From: Phialophora verrucosa
Taxonomy: Eukaryota; Ascomycota; Eurotiomycetes; Chaetothyriales; Herpotrichiellaceae
DNA: 64,000 bases
Assembly (NCBI GenBank): GCA_002099365.1
Contig: MSED01000008.1
Coordinates: 1,550,001-1,614,000 of the forward strand
Direction of reading: 5' to 3'
In this document: piece after piece, positions 52,534-63,120 of the stretch
Position numbering within the stretch: position 1 is the first letter of the stretch
How the letters are laid out: every line of letters starts with the position of its first letter
Made by a program: the position numbers and the translations under genes
Notes under the pieces: model-generated
Told to the model about the DNA's origin: nothing
What the model saw: only the letters and a program-made list of their open reading frames with translations
The model's database searches: none

Positions 52534-53658
52534 ATGCCCCGTCTCCTCGCTCCGCACAAATCGGGGCCCCATCGGCTAGCATGTCTCTCGCTCTACAGGT
52601 CGCTCCTGCGGGAAAGCAGACTCGTCGGCGCTGCCACCTCCAGTACCAACACCACCCCAATCGCTGAAACCCTCCGCTCACTCATCCGATACCGCTTCCA
52701 CAAAGACCGCACACTCCTCTCTCGGCCCCAGATCGTCAAAGGCCTCGACGCGGGCCATGGCTTCCTCTCCCTTCTCCGCGGGTGTGCTGCAAAGTCGCCC
52801 CCGGCACTGGAGCAACTGAGCAAGATCCTCGAGCAAGTGGCCTTGCAGGCGGAATCGACCGCCACGTACCGCCGGACACTTGCCGCGCGGTGGAAACCGC
52901 CGCCCTCGAGCCGCTACAAGCACCTGGAAAACCTGCGGCGCATAGCCGACCGAGCAAACCACGCTTCCACGCCGTCGTCGCCACGCATCTTCCAGCACCC
53001 GCGTCCGCTGAGCGAGGTCCGGGCCGGGGTGCGCAAAGTGCCCAATCTGATCCTGGCGCAGGGCATCCCCCTGCTGAAGTACCCCGGTCCGACGCCCGTG
53101 CTGGTGAATCGTGTGCTGAAGGAGAAGATCCGCTGGGGGGTCCGGAAGTGGGAGCAGCACAAGGATGTGCAGCGCCGGATTCAGATCGCCGAATGGGAGG
53201 ATGAATGGGATAACATCCTCGCAAGGGAAGGCAACGTTGCCGATGATGATCTGGCGGAAGAAGAACAGGGGCAGAGGTCTGCAGATTCACATGTCCCCCG
53301 GACGAGGATCCGGTTTTATGATCCGCACAACGACGGTTCTGGCGCCACGCCAAAGCAACAGCCCGGTCCGGGGTTCAAGCCACGAATATCCTGGGCTACG
53401 TACCTTCGACAGGTGGATCGCTTGCTCGAATTGGCCGTCATGGAACGCGGCAAGAAGTACGCCCTGTTGGGAGACCGCTACTGGCATGAGGTCGTGGTCA
53501 AGGAGAGAGAATTGAAGGAACAGGAACGCAAGGAGAAGAAGCATGCGCGGCGAATGGCCAGGAAGCAGGCGAGCAGTATTTTCGGCGCTGAGGGCGAGAT
53601 TTCTGACCGAGCGGGCCAGGATATACCGCCCAGCAGCGTATCTTCGGGGTTCATCTAG
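52534..53658 (+). CDS. Cup1-like LYR-motif protein
   Basis: 374 residues, intronless. The N-terminal LYR block ACLSLYRSLLRESRLVG (Leu20-Tyr21-Arg22) and FHKDRTLLSRPQIVKGLDAG form the helical LYR domain; the rest is basic and helical (KVPNLILAQGIPLLKYPG, RVLKEKIRWGVRKWEQHKDV, ISWATYLRQVDRLLELAV). A charged coiled stretch of Glu/Lys/Arg lies near the C terminus (KERELKEQERKEKKHARRMA). It matches the fungal LYR family with a Cup1-like N terminus. Family role: LYR proteins bind acyl carrier protein and Nfs1 or act in assembly of respiratory complexes and mitoribosomes in the matrix. Which one this serves is unknown. Confidence 0.8.
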   Translation: MPRLLAPHKSGPHRLACLSLYRSLLRESRLVGAATSSTNTTPIAETLRSLIRYRFHKDRTLLSRPQIVKGLDAGHGFLSLLRGCAAKSPPALEQLSKILEQVALQAESTATYRRTLAARWKPPPSSRYKHLENLRRIADRANHASTPSSPRIFQHPRPLSEVRAGVRKVPNLILAQGIPLLKYPGPTPVLVNRVLKEKIRWGVRKWEQHKDVQRRIQIAEWEDEWDNILAREGNVADDDLAEEEQGQRSADSHVPRTRIRFYDPHNDGSGATPKQQPGPGFKPRISWATYLRQVDRLLELAVMERGKKYALLGDRYWHEVVVKERELKEQERKEKKHARRMARKQASSIFGAEGEISDRAGQDIPPSSVSSGFI

Positions 53659-53906
53659 CACGGAGAGCAGAATGGGAAAGTCTATTGTTTGGGACTGGAG
53701 GATAGGGACCGACCGCTCAACGAGCTGCTGCCTCCCCTACCGCCGGATGTGCATGCCTGTAGAGACGGTTTAAAAGCCCTGTGTCATACCAAAATGAAAA
53801 GCCAACGCCGGCTATGCATGCATTCGTCAACCTTCGTCAATTCATCCGTGTACCGTTACAAGCTCAATCCCGCGTCAACGATCACTGCTTGCGTGCTCTC
53901 GCCAGC

Positions 53907-54664
53907 TTAAAAAGTCGTCCCTTCCTGGGGCTGGGGCAGTTTCTTGTGCTGCGGCAGAGCCATGTATCTGTGATTACGTTCGACGTTAGCCCCGGCTTTT
54001 CCATCACGTCACACTACGTTCCGCGGAACCATACCTTCTCAGCTCAATCAAGATGGTCTCCATGGTGTAGTCGCGCTTCCAATTCGCCAGGCAAGGCAGC
54101 TTCGACGGATCAACCTGACAGCAAGCCGTAGGCATTAGCATGTGCTTGGCTCCTATGTGCTCCTCGCAGTCTCTCCCCTCTCTCTCTCGTAGTGTCTTCT
54201 CCTCACCTTTCCAGTTTTCTGATCCACGCACGGCAGATTGACTCTGGAGACGAACTGGATCGTAGGTGGGAGGTCGGGATACTGGTCCCCGCAGTGGATG
54301 TTGACGCTGTAGATGCGGTTCTCGTGCACGCTCTGCAACGGCAGTCAAGTGTCAGTCTGGGCCTTGATCGAAATGGACTTGGTTCCATCAACGGAGCGGC
54401 ACCTACGTGGGGAGGTCCTAGGATGGTGCCGTTCCAGTTCGTCATCATCAAGTCGTCGCCATCCGCTAGACCGTACGAGCACGCCTCTACAACGTGGTCA
54501 GTGTCAGCGTCGGCATTGCGAATAGAAACCAAGCGCGCTCAAGCGTATGCATATGCAAGGATGGATGGATGAGCGAATGGAATGGACAGACCTGCACCCA
54601 GGCCTTTCTCGCCCTTCTCCAGCTCTTCCAGCAGCCGGAAGTTTCGAGGTACTTTGGCGCCCAT
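53907..54664 (-). CDS. mms2: Mms2, ubiquitin-conjugating enzyme variant
   Basis: Join (minus) 54664-54592, 54486-54407, 54332-54207, 54114-54035, 53967-53907; 139 residues. Exons 1-5 read MGAKVPRNFRLLEELEKGEK, then ACSYGLADGDDLMMTNWNG, then SVHENRIYSVNIHCGDQYPD, then VDPSKLPCLANWKRDYTMET, then MALPQHKKLPQPQEGTTF. All joins are in phase with good splice sites. It has the UBC fold but lacks the HPN-Cys catalytic motif, as all UEVs do. Role: partner of Ubc13; the pair builds Lys63-linked ubiquitin chains in error-free DNA damage tolerance. The start ATG carries an extra Gly after Met compared with the commonest fungal form. Convergent with the LYR gene. Confidence 0.94.
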
Positions 54665-55409
54665 GGCGGTCGGACTCGCTGTCTCTCGGGAATGCCAGGA
54701 GTATTGGCAGTTGAGTCTGTACACAGGATTCTCCTGTATGAGGGGACGGAAGTGGTGGGGGAACTCGAGTCTACACAGTACGAGAAATTCCAAGTACCAA
54801 GGTCAAACTGGAAACATGAGAGGCATGCGCCGCATGGCAGTGGCGGTGCACGTGGGGTGAATCACGTGCCAAGGCTTGCTGGTCTGTCACGTGGGCGCTC
54901 GAAGCTTGTGCCGAGAGCTTCCACGAATGAGGCTGTTCAGGGGTCCGACGTATCCTTGTCGATGGCCTCTACCTCAGCATATTGCTGCTCGTCCTACCAA
55001 GCCAAGAGGCTGGATTCTGGAAGGAATTGAAGAAGGGCAATTGCCACAAGACATTATCTGTGAGAAAGTAAATTAGGATGTCGAACCGGGCACCTGCAGA
55101 TCGCCGTTCAGGTCTTGGCACGGACAAGTAACTTTTGGCCCGCTATTATCAGCACCCTCAGTTCTGTGTCTGCATCGTCTACCTTTACCCGTATCATGCG
55201 GATCTAATTACTGAATTCCACATGTTAGAGTGCCTCTCGATTGGAAAGCGGCGCAGAGAATACCTGTCGTCGCATTCATCGCGCTTCCGTCTTTTTTAGC
55301 TTGTTGGGCACGAGTCATTGCATACTGTTGTCGCTATGAGCGGGTCGCACTCCTTTCGATAATACAGCTACTGCAACTGTTCATTTTATATCGAATACTT
55401 CTACTCGCC
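54665..55409. other. divergent intergenic region
   Basis: Upstream of Mms2 and of the MFS gene at 55410. The MFS reading frame is open back to 55230, but the first ATG is at 55410. No gene is recognised. Confidence 0.4.
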
Positions 55410-56893
55410 ATGGCACCTGCACGGGTGGGAACCGATTCAGAGTCAAGGAGTGAGAGGCCTCCCTCGGCTCTAGAACGACAACCCCTGTTACAATCGTCCG
55501 ACGAGGAACGAGTTCCCTCCCATGACTCGCATTACCAGAGAGAATGCAACGTACCTATTCACGGTGATGGACAGTCAGAAACGAAACCCCTTCCGCGCTG
55601 GCAGCATGAGGACACATTCAAGCTTCTCAGCGTGATATTTGATTTCTTCATGGTGGGGGTTTGTCAGACCGCCGTGGGGGCTCTGATTCCTGACATTGAG
55701 CGGTTCTATCGTCTCAGCGACGGGGCTACGGCATCACTCTTCGTGGCACATATGGGGGGATATCTCTGCGCCACGGCAGTCACACAGCATCTCCATCTTC
55801 GTCTCGGTCGAAGGGGAATTGCACTGTTGGCGCCTTTGTTCCGTCTCTCCGCTGCAGCTATACTCTCCACGGGACCATCCTTCGAAGCTGCGTTGGCAAC
55901 TTACTCTCTCTTTGGCCTCGGGACTGGTCTCGCCGACGCTGGCTGGTGCGCCTGGGCAAGCAGTCTGCCTTACGCCAACGTTTGCCAGGGCATGATGCAT
56001 GGAGCGTTCTCTACGGGGTGTGTTGTCGGCCCCATCGCCGCGTTGGCCGTTCTGAACAAGGGGTTCGACTGGTACGGGTTTTACCGCTTTGCTGTGAGCC
56101 ACCGCAACATCTCCCTTCGAGGTGTGCGAATCTAAATCTTCCATCAAAGGGACTCGTTCTGGGTCTGGAACTCATGACAGAGGGATTCGCATTCCGGCGC
56201 GACAATGCCGCGAAATATCGCATGCTTCCCACCGGTTCCCATGACATTGAGATTTCGAATCCCTTCAAAGTCACGGCGACCTGGATGTGCGGTCTATTCT
56301 TCTTCGTTTACGTAGGGATCGAATGTAAGTCCAAACTCCCCTGCCCAATCCCAGCATGTGACACCTCTCTCGTCTCACACCGGATGCTAAACGTCCCCGA
56401 AGCATCGTTTTCCGACTGGATCGTCCTTTTCATGCGCCGCGTCCGGCACTCCGAACCCCTGAAAGCTTCACTGTCCTCATCCTCCTTCTGGGCCGGCATG
56501 GCCATCGGCAGGCTCCTTCTCGGCTTCGTCACGCAAACCTTCGGCCTCGGCCTCTCAATCTCGGCATATATAGTCTGTTCAGCAGTCTTGCAGATCCTGT
56601 TCCGACAGATCACCAACTCCGCCTTCTCGCTGCTCTTTCTAGGCCTGAATGGCTTCTTCTGCGGTCCGCTTTTCCCCTCTGGCATCTTACTCCTGGTGGC
56701 GAAGCTGCCAAGGGAGGGCCACGTCGGTGCTGTTGCGGCAGCCGCAGCGATGGGGCAAATCGGCGGCGCTCTTGCCCCTCTGGCTATTGGTCTGCTGGCG
56801 GATCGGTTTGGGATCGGCCATCTGCTTGATGTTGTCTTGGCGCTGTCTGTACTCATGCTGGGGGTCTGGTGGGCTTTTGCGACGCTGGTTTAG
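55410..56893 (+). CDS. MFS transporter, BSC6-like
   Basis: Join 55410-56093, 56150-56324, 56403-56893; 449 residues. The introns (56 and 78 nt) keep phase and join FYRFA to GLVLGLELMTEG and GIES to SFSDWIVLFMRR. The cytoplasmic N terminus of about 70 residues is Ser/Glu-rich (SERPPSALERQPLLQSSDEE). Eleven to twelve helices follow. Family marks are MVGVCQTAVGALIPDIERFY, SLFGLGTGLADAGWCAWASS and LFLGLNGFFCGPLFPSGILL, which fit the fungal group including yeast Bsc6. The 78-nt second intron is a multiple of three and open, so retained transcripts would also code. Substrate unknown. Confidence 0.8.
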
Positions 56894-57520
56894 AAGCTAG
56901 ACAGTACAAATGGACCAAATGGACGCCGCACTGTGGACTAGGTCCTCCGAACTACAAGTAGATGCGTGAGACTCCCCTAGTTACGATTGGAATGCAACCA
57001 GGGCTGATAGCAGGCCCGCGAACGCAATCTTGCTCCCGGACATTCTATCCTCAACAGCGCGCTGCAAACGGCGGGGACAGCGGAGAGATCGTCTACATCG
57101 ACCCTCCGGCGCCGAAGATTTCGTGGATATGGGCAATACCACTAGGGCATGGGAGAAAGGAAACAGGCTCCATGGCCATGTATATGTGGGAGCAGGTCAA
57201 GCAAATGGTGATGAAGCAAGCTCTCTACAAGGCACCAACGGGCCAACTTGGTCTTCATGCCATTTTTTTTCTTGATTCTTCAGCTGCTATGTGATGGTGT
57301 GCTTGGTCTGAGTCAATGATCTCAGCCCGCTTCCTTGTTCTATCAACTTTTTGGGTGCCCGTTGCATGCTCTCCAGGCAGGGAGTGTTCTCTGGTCCTCC
57401 ATACGAAGTCGTGTTTGAAGTTAGCAATCAAGAACCGTTTGTGCCATGTCGTGCCACAGTCTGTCGCGGACCGCACACCATTTCGTACCGATGGTACGCA
57501 ACCTCCCTGGCCTCAACCTT
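56894..57520. other. convergent intergenic region
   Basis: A 110-codon plus-strand frame from 56962 lacks family-like content and is not called. A short poly-T lies near 57263. No gene is accepted. Confidence 0.4.
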
Positions 57521-59658
57521 TCACAGCTCCTCGTCAACATGGCCAAGATTCATGTTCGCGTAATTTTGCACCAGCGCGTAGAAGCCAGGACCAGGTTCAT
57601 GGAATTTGCGCTTCTCCGCCGCTTGGGGTGGAGGAGGATCGTATTCCGGAGCATTGGCACCAAACACCTTGCGATCGCCGATGATAGGAGATGGGGTACG
57701 GACTGAAGCGATCGGTTGAGGGGCTGGTGAAGGAGATGGGTCATCACCCCATTTGGACTTGATGGTCGACTTGGATGCAAAGGGAGCAGAACGGGCAGGC
57801 TGAGCTGCTGGCTCGGTATCCCACTTCGATCTGATCGTCTGGTTGGACGAAAATGGTTTGCGTCGAGCAGCGGTTGGGGCTTCGGAGGGCTTTGCATCGG
57901 GGATATCTCTCTCGACATCACCTGGAGGAGCAGCGGTCAAAATCGTGTTTGCGCGATCGTCGGCCAATGGTTCGCGCGGGCAAAAAGGATTGACATGACG
58001 GGCTGGAATGGCTGTCGCCGCGGTAGAGGAGGAAGTCGTCGAAGGCGCCAACGTGGGTCGCACACTCGGGACAACCACAGATTCAGTCGGTTTCATAGGA
58101 GCACCAACATTGGGGCAACAGGTTGCCACAGCGGTATTTTGCTGCCTCTCAACGACTTCGCGGAGTGCCAAAAACTCGTGTAGAGGAACGTACTGACGTC
58201 CATCGATTTCGACGACACCTCCCGGTTGAGCAGCCAGCACTTCGCTCTTGACATCGTCGAGGATCGGCGAATCCATGATGCTTCCAGTGGGCGATGTTGC
58301 GACCACATGTGCAGGAGGCTTCAAGGATTGCTGAACCTCCAGGGTTGCAGGCTTTTTCAGAAAGTCCACGTTTCCGACACCAAGGCCGATCAGTTCTTTG
58401 CCAGGGGATTCAGCCTGGACAAAGGCTTCCTCATGCATGTCAGTCGAGGCCGAGAAATCAGTGAGCGTGACGGGGCTGGGGGCGCCGTCAGTATGGGCAG
58501 CAACCTCGCCAGGCGCTAAAGCGGCAGCGGCAGGGAAAGAGAACTCCTCGGCCGGGATAGGTCGAATGGAATGCTCAGAGAGATTTGGATGTACGTTCTC
58601 TTGAGCAGCCTCGCGTGGCGATGGTGGTGGAGCGTCGTGGAGACCGTTGATATTTGGAGGGGGTGCTTGATTGTTTGACTGTTCTGCTCTCTTGGAAGAT
58701 GGACCTTTCACCACTGACATGAAGTCCGAAGGCTCTGAAAGAATGAATGGCAGAGGCTGTCGAACAGATGTAGAAGGTGGCTTCGTGGACGCAGCAACTT
58801 GGCCACCTCCGGCGATACCTGGCATCCTCCTTATAGTTACCTTCGAAGGCGAGGCATTCAGCTGCGTGTCAGGTGCCAGACCAGGTGTGCTAACGGTAGC
58901 TGTCGGCGGCCATGGTCGACCCTGTTCAGGCCTACCGCAGTTCGATCTCGGGAATGCCCTCGAAGGGACAGGAAGATTTTGACCCTGCATTCTGGGAGTG
59001 GAAGGCGGGAAGAGCCTGGCATGCAATCAGTATGAGCTAGAAAGGGAATTTGGGAGGGAAATACGCTTGAGGAGGCTTGACACGGCCTACAGTGGGTTTG
59101 TTGCCAGAGCGTCGACCGCCACCAGGATGATCGTCTATGTGGTCGAGACTCAGCTGATCAACGGACTTGAGCCCAAGTCGGATTGCTTCCTCCTGCAGTT
59201 GATCTCTGGCCCTCGCACGGTGACCATGCAGATTGCGAGCTTCATTGGCGGAAAGGTCTGAGGCGTCGACGGTGGTGTGGAATTCTAAACATAGGTTAAT
59301 GTTGAACACCACATGTGAGCACGACGACGCACTATTCCAACCGTCCGTTCGCGGCTGGTTCTGGCTCGCGATCTCTGCCTCTTTTGTTCCTTGTCTATCA
59401 CATTGACGAGAAGGCTGGATGCTAAGAGCACGTCGACGAGTGCCCCATTCATTGCCGTACTTGATGTCGAGCGCGCGGGTGGCGCCTAGCTCCGCCTGAA
59501 GGAATGTCAGCTTTCGAATCATGCACAGCTTGAGAAGAAACACATACACGCTGGATCAGCATCATTTCGTTTTCACCCTTCATCGTCAGGTCCGATGATA
59601 GGATGTTGTCTTCGTCTCCTTCTTCTACCCTCAATCGACGACGTCTGTCATGCACCAT
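57521..59658 (-). CDS. Pro/Ala-rich protein with SKW repeats, unknown
   Basis: Tentative join (minus) 59658-59548, 59495-59333, 59284-59065, 59015-57521; 662 residues, in phase throughout. The first and last introns (GTATGT..CTGAC..CAG; GTATTT..CTGAT..CAG) are solid. The middle one (GTGCGT..TTTAG, 48 nt) is uncertain. The N-terminal 160 residues are helical and charged (TMKGENEMMLIQRAELGATR, NEARNLHGHRARARDQLQEE). The long C-terminal part is Pro/Ala/Ser-rich with a folded patch EIDGRQYVPLHEFLALREVV. Two related boxes near the end read SNQTIRSKWDTE and SKSTIKSKWGDD; then AEKRKFHEPGPGFYALVQNY. I do not recognise the family. The SKW boxes may be short binding motifs. Confidence 0.6.
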
Positions 59659-60777
59659 TGAGTATTCCACGATGTCTCCAGCTGCGAATGAGATGGTAGA
59701 GAAGGATAAATGGAGAGAGAGGGGTGACTAAGGCTGGTTGGTAGTGAGAGTCAATTGGCAGAACGTGCGGCGGCAATCTCAGACAGGAGGACAAGACCTA
59801 CCAAGCTGGTACCCGGGAACCCCCTTCGGTGAGGTCCCGAAATCTCGACAAGAAGAGTTTTGAGGCAGTGTGGAAAGAATATCCAAGGAAGAGGATGTGG
59901 TGGAGAGAAGTTGAGGGGTTGAAGGGTCTGAGAAAGACTGCGAAGAACAAAGGAATGTTGGATGAGCACTCGAAGACGAATTTGAGGGCACAACCCGCGA
60001 ATACTGCTTGGCAATGAGGCGCGCAGTTTCCCCTCTGTGTCCGGAACACCGAACGAGGGGAAAAGAAGGGAAGTAACTGTGATATTGTTGTCAGCGTTGC
60101 GGGTAGATGATGTCGTCGGCGGCGGAGAACACATTTATGCTCCCGCGTGCAGACGTACCTGTGGTTAGCCAGTTGGGATTTGGCCAAGCTGAAGTTATCT
60201 AAGTGCTGTCAACTATTCGGAGACAAAGAAGCAGTAGAGAAGGCAGAGTTAGAGGTTGGAACGATGGGAGTTAGAAGGGCGACACTGAGATCGTTGGTGT
60301 GGTGAACATGAGAAGAAACAGATACCGGGAGGGATGAAGATAACTTCCTTTACTCTCTCCTCATTTTCCGTCATTCAATGGACTTCTTCGCATGTGCAGG
60401 ATAATGCAACCACTTCCTTAGAATCAACCGAGACAGAAAGACGGTTTGACCAACCTGGACGTTGCCCTAGCCCTGAAAGCCGTTCCCTTCCTTCAGCATT
60501 TTGTCAAATGCGTAGCAACTCTGTACAAAGCCCTGACTGTCTTAACACACCTTCTGCTCTTGGCGCTTGACAATAATTGTCTTATAAGACTGTCCTCACA
60601 CCTCACCTCTTACAGCGCATGTCTTTCAACAGTCTCGACTTCCCCACGTTGTTATTCTCCCCATTGACGACCACACCAAGGAAACCCTCCTGGAACGGTG
60701 TCAAGTTCAGCTTTGACTTCCACAAATCCAGTCTTTCTGAACATTCAGTTGCAGGTTCAGTTACTACCTATGTAACG
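59659..60777. other. divergent promoter region
   Basis: Upstream of the SKW-repeat gene (minus) and the SUMO gene (plus). The SUMO frame is open back to about 60577 with an alternative ATG at 60619. No other gene is seen. Confidence 0.4.
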
Positions 60778-61128
60778 ATGAATACCTCAGCGGCCAGCCC
60801 AGAAGAGGAGCGTGTTCAAATTCCTGTTGACAGTATCCGGCGGCTTGAAATCAAAGTCACCGATGACAACAACGAGGTCCTTTTCAAAATCAAGGGAAAC
60901 ACCAAGCTTGGAAAGGTTACGAGGAAATTCTGCCAGCATCACGGCAAAGACCCAGCGACGGTACGGTTTCTGTTTGATGGCGAGAATATCAAAGAAGACC
61001 AAACGCCAGACGAGGTGAGCACTGTAGTCCGAACACCATGATAAATTATAACAGAATATCAACAGCTCGAGATGGAGGATGGTGATATAGTTGAAATGAA
61101 GTCGGAGCAGATTGGAGGCTGTTCTCGA
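60778..61128 (+). CDS. SUMO-like modifier, divergent
   Basis: Join 60778-61014 and 61066-61128; 99 residues. The 51-nt intron (GTGAGC..CAACAG) joins TPDE to LEMEDGDIVEM. Ubiquitin-like fold of the SUMO class: LEIKVTDDNNEVLFKIKGNT, then FCQHHGKDPATVRFLFDGEN, then EDQTPDELEMEDGD, ending EQIGGCSR. The Gly-Gly is followed by three residues to be removed by a Ulp-type protease. Differences from the usual fungal SUMO are clear (RQG becomes HHG, KRTT becomes KGNT), and the N-terminal tail is only about 18 residues. Inferred: a functional SUMO paralogue or a fast-evolving SUMO. Which of the two cannot be decided without the rest of the genome. Confidence 0.82.
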
Positions 61129-62243
61129 TAGCCTGGAGGCAGCAGCTGAGATCGCTCTCTCTGACTGTAGCGTCCACAATGGGACGTAGGGGAGTCAGTA
61201 ACTGAGGCTCAATACTCGGTATCGACGTTGGCTACCCTCAAACCAGGATAACGATGGGCGTGGTCGCTCGGAGGCGAGGGATGTTGCAAAAGGGTCAAGT
61301 CGGAAAGGGAAGTGGGAGCAGTGTCCGCCTGCTAGCTCGTGCGGAGTCCACGATCCGAGCTTCCCCGACCAATTTTAGCAACTCCTCAGCCTCATTTTTG
61401 ATCAAGTTGACAGCGAGTTGGTTTATCAGGTGGGAAAACGAGATACGACGTACGAGGCCAACAAAGTATTGAATGTTCCGTACAAAGCACCGGGCAGGGC
61501 CATCAGGTCTACCAGTGTCAGATAGCTCGACCACGGCAAGGCTATACGTTTTCCCGCATGTCGAGCATTATGTGGCCCCGTCTTGAGCACCGTCGGCGAG
61601 CTCTCCGCGTTGACAGCGATCCTGATTCATCAGTATTTCCGTGTTGTGCATGTCTCTCCCTGCTGTGGTACACCGCCCTTGCACAACAGTTACAAACTGG
61701 CAAGTCGGCATACGGACGCGAGGTACTTTACCGCGGTGGGAAGCGTTAGTTGATGTTGAGACCCCGCTTTGTTACTGAAGGCGTTTAGAGCGGACCGGCT
61801 TGCATCTTCGGTCTCCGCAAATTGCTGCCTCAACGCTTAAGGCGCGAGCCAAACTCCCCAAATCGTAGCCACTGAGCAGCCACTCAGGGCCCGAGCTCGT
61901 CAGCTGCATTGAACGCCGAATGGTTGAATGAGATACGAGTAGAGCTGTCTTCATAAGGGCACCAGGACCTCCCGGCACGGAGCTGCATCTCACTACTGCT
62001 TCTGTTACTTTCGTCTCCCTTCGCACACCGACAACCCTATCGCTTGCATCGCAGACTGTATCAGGGCCACCGCCAATTCACCAACGTCTCACACCTCTGC
62101 CCCGACTTACCCCATACTTCGAAGGTTCATATGAACCCTCCGCAGGACTACATTGACCACCACATCTTCCACACCATCCATTGACGGCCCTTTATCCTCT
62201 ATCGTTCAGACATCCGTTGTACCATCACATCCTTCCGATTACA
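61129..62243. other. intergenic region
   Basis: No gene recognised over 1.1 kb. The final 200 nt are C-rich and probably form the promoter and leader of the SAP-domain gene. Confidence 0.4.
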
Positions 62244-63120
62244 ATGGCAGCACCTCGAGCCTCTTCTTTCAAGGCCTTGCGCAACCTTCAGCGCACATCT
62301 GGATCGACTTCGGCCCGACGGAGCTTGCACATTACTGGTGTTCATGAATCTCCGAGGCCTATCGATCCCACCCACAAGACTACCTATATGCCATGGAATC
62401 TCCAAGACCTTCGCCATGAATGCCAGAAGCGGACTCTTTCAGCATCTGGGACGAAACATGAGCTAATTGATCGATTGGCCGGTCATGATAGCTTGCAAGC
62501 AAGAGCTTTCTCGATCGCGATGAAGAGGATTGCAGTGGAGCAGACCAGAAAGCCAGTCTCAGGGTGGGTAACAGCAGCTCCGTTGATTAACGCTCCCTAA
62601 CTGACCTGTTTGCAGTCCATCTGAAACAGCGCCTCAGAGGCACTTTAATACCTCCCGTGCCCTGAAAGCAGTGGGCGACTCTTCCACTATCGACTTTGCC
62701 TTCCTTCCTAAGCTCTTCGAGGAGTCATGGGGTCCTGCACCCGCCGCCATTCGTGTCCCCATTCTCCCTAACGTTCAGTCCGACCATGCAGAAGCTGTCC
62801 TGGAGAGATACCCGGAGCTGGATTCAGCTGCAGGCGGATACCAAGATACTCCAGGCCACGAGACCATTATGAAGCCACAGATCTTCCACAACGGGGATGA
62901 GGAAAGCAGTGTGGCGAGTGCCCTCAGTGATGTGCACGACGGACACCACCCTACTGAGCTGTCAGTTGAGATGCTCACCGCCTTGACGGAAACCGTGGGC
63001 AAAAGTGCCAGACAATTTCTGGACCAGGTCAAGGATAAAGACGAGCAGACGATCCGCAAGATCTGGAGTGGCTTTCTTGACGACATGTTCGGCGAGAAAA
63101 GGAAGGGGGCCAACGCCTGA
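62244..63120 (+). CDS. SAP-domain mitochondrial protein (Aim34-like)
   Basis: Join 62244-62563 and 62616-63120; 274 residues. The 52-nt intron (GTGGGT..CTGAC..TGCAG) joins KPVSG to PSETAPQRHFN. The presequence is Arg/Ser/Leu-rich (MAAPRASSFKALRNLQRTSG and on to RRSLHITGV). A SAP motif follows: YMPWNLQDLRHECQKRTLSA then SGTKHELIDRLAGHD. The second half is acidic and without clear domains apart from helices near LTETVGKSARQFLDQVKDKD. Yeast Aim34 (SAP domain, mitochondria) is the nearest shape I know; its role in mitochondrial inheritance is unclear. SAP domains bind DNA or RNA. Confidence 0.75.

Noticed and set aside
56962..57294. 110-codon plus-strand frame as a small gene
   Set aside because: No homologous pattern, no promoter signal and no signal peptide or domain.
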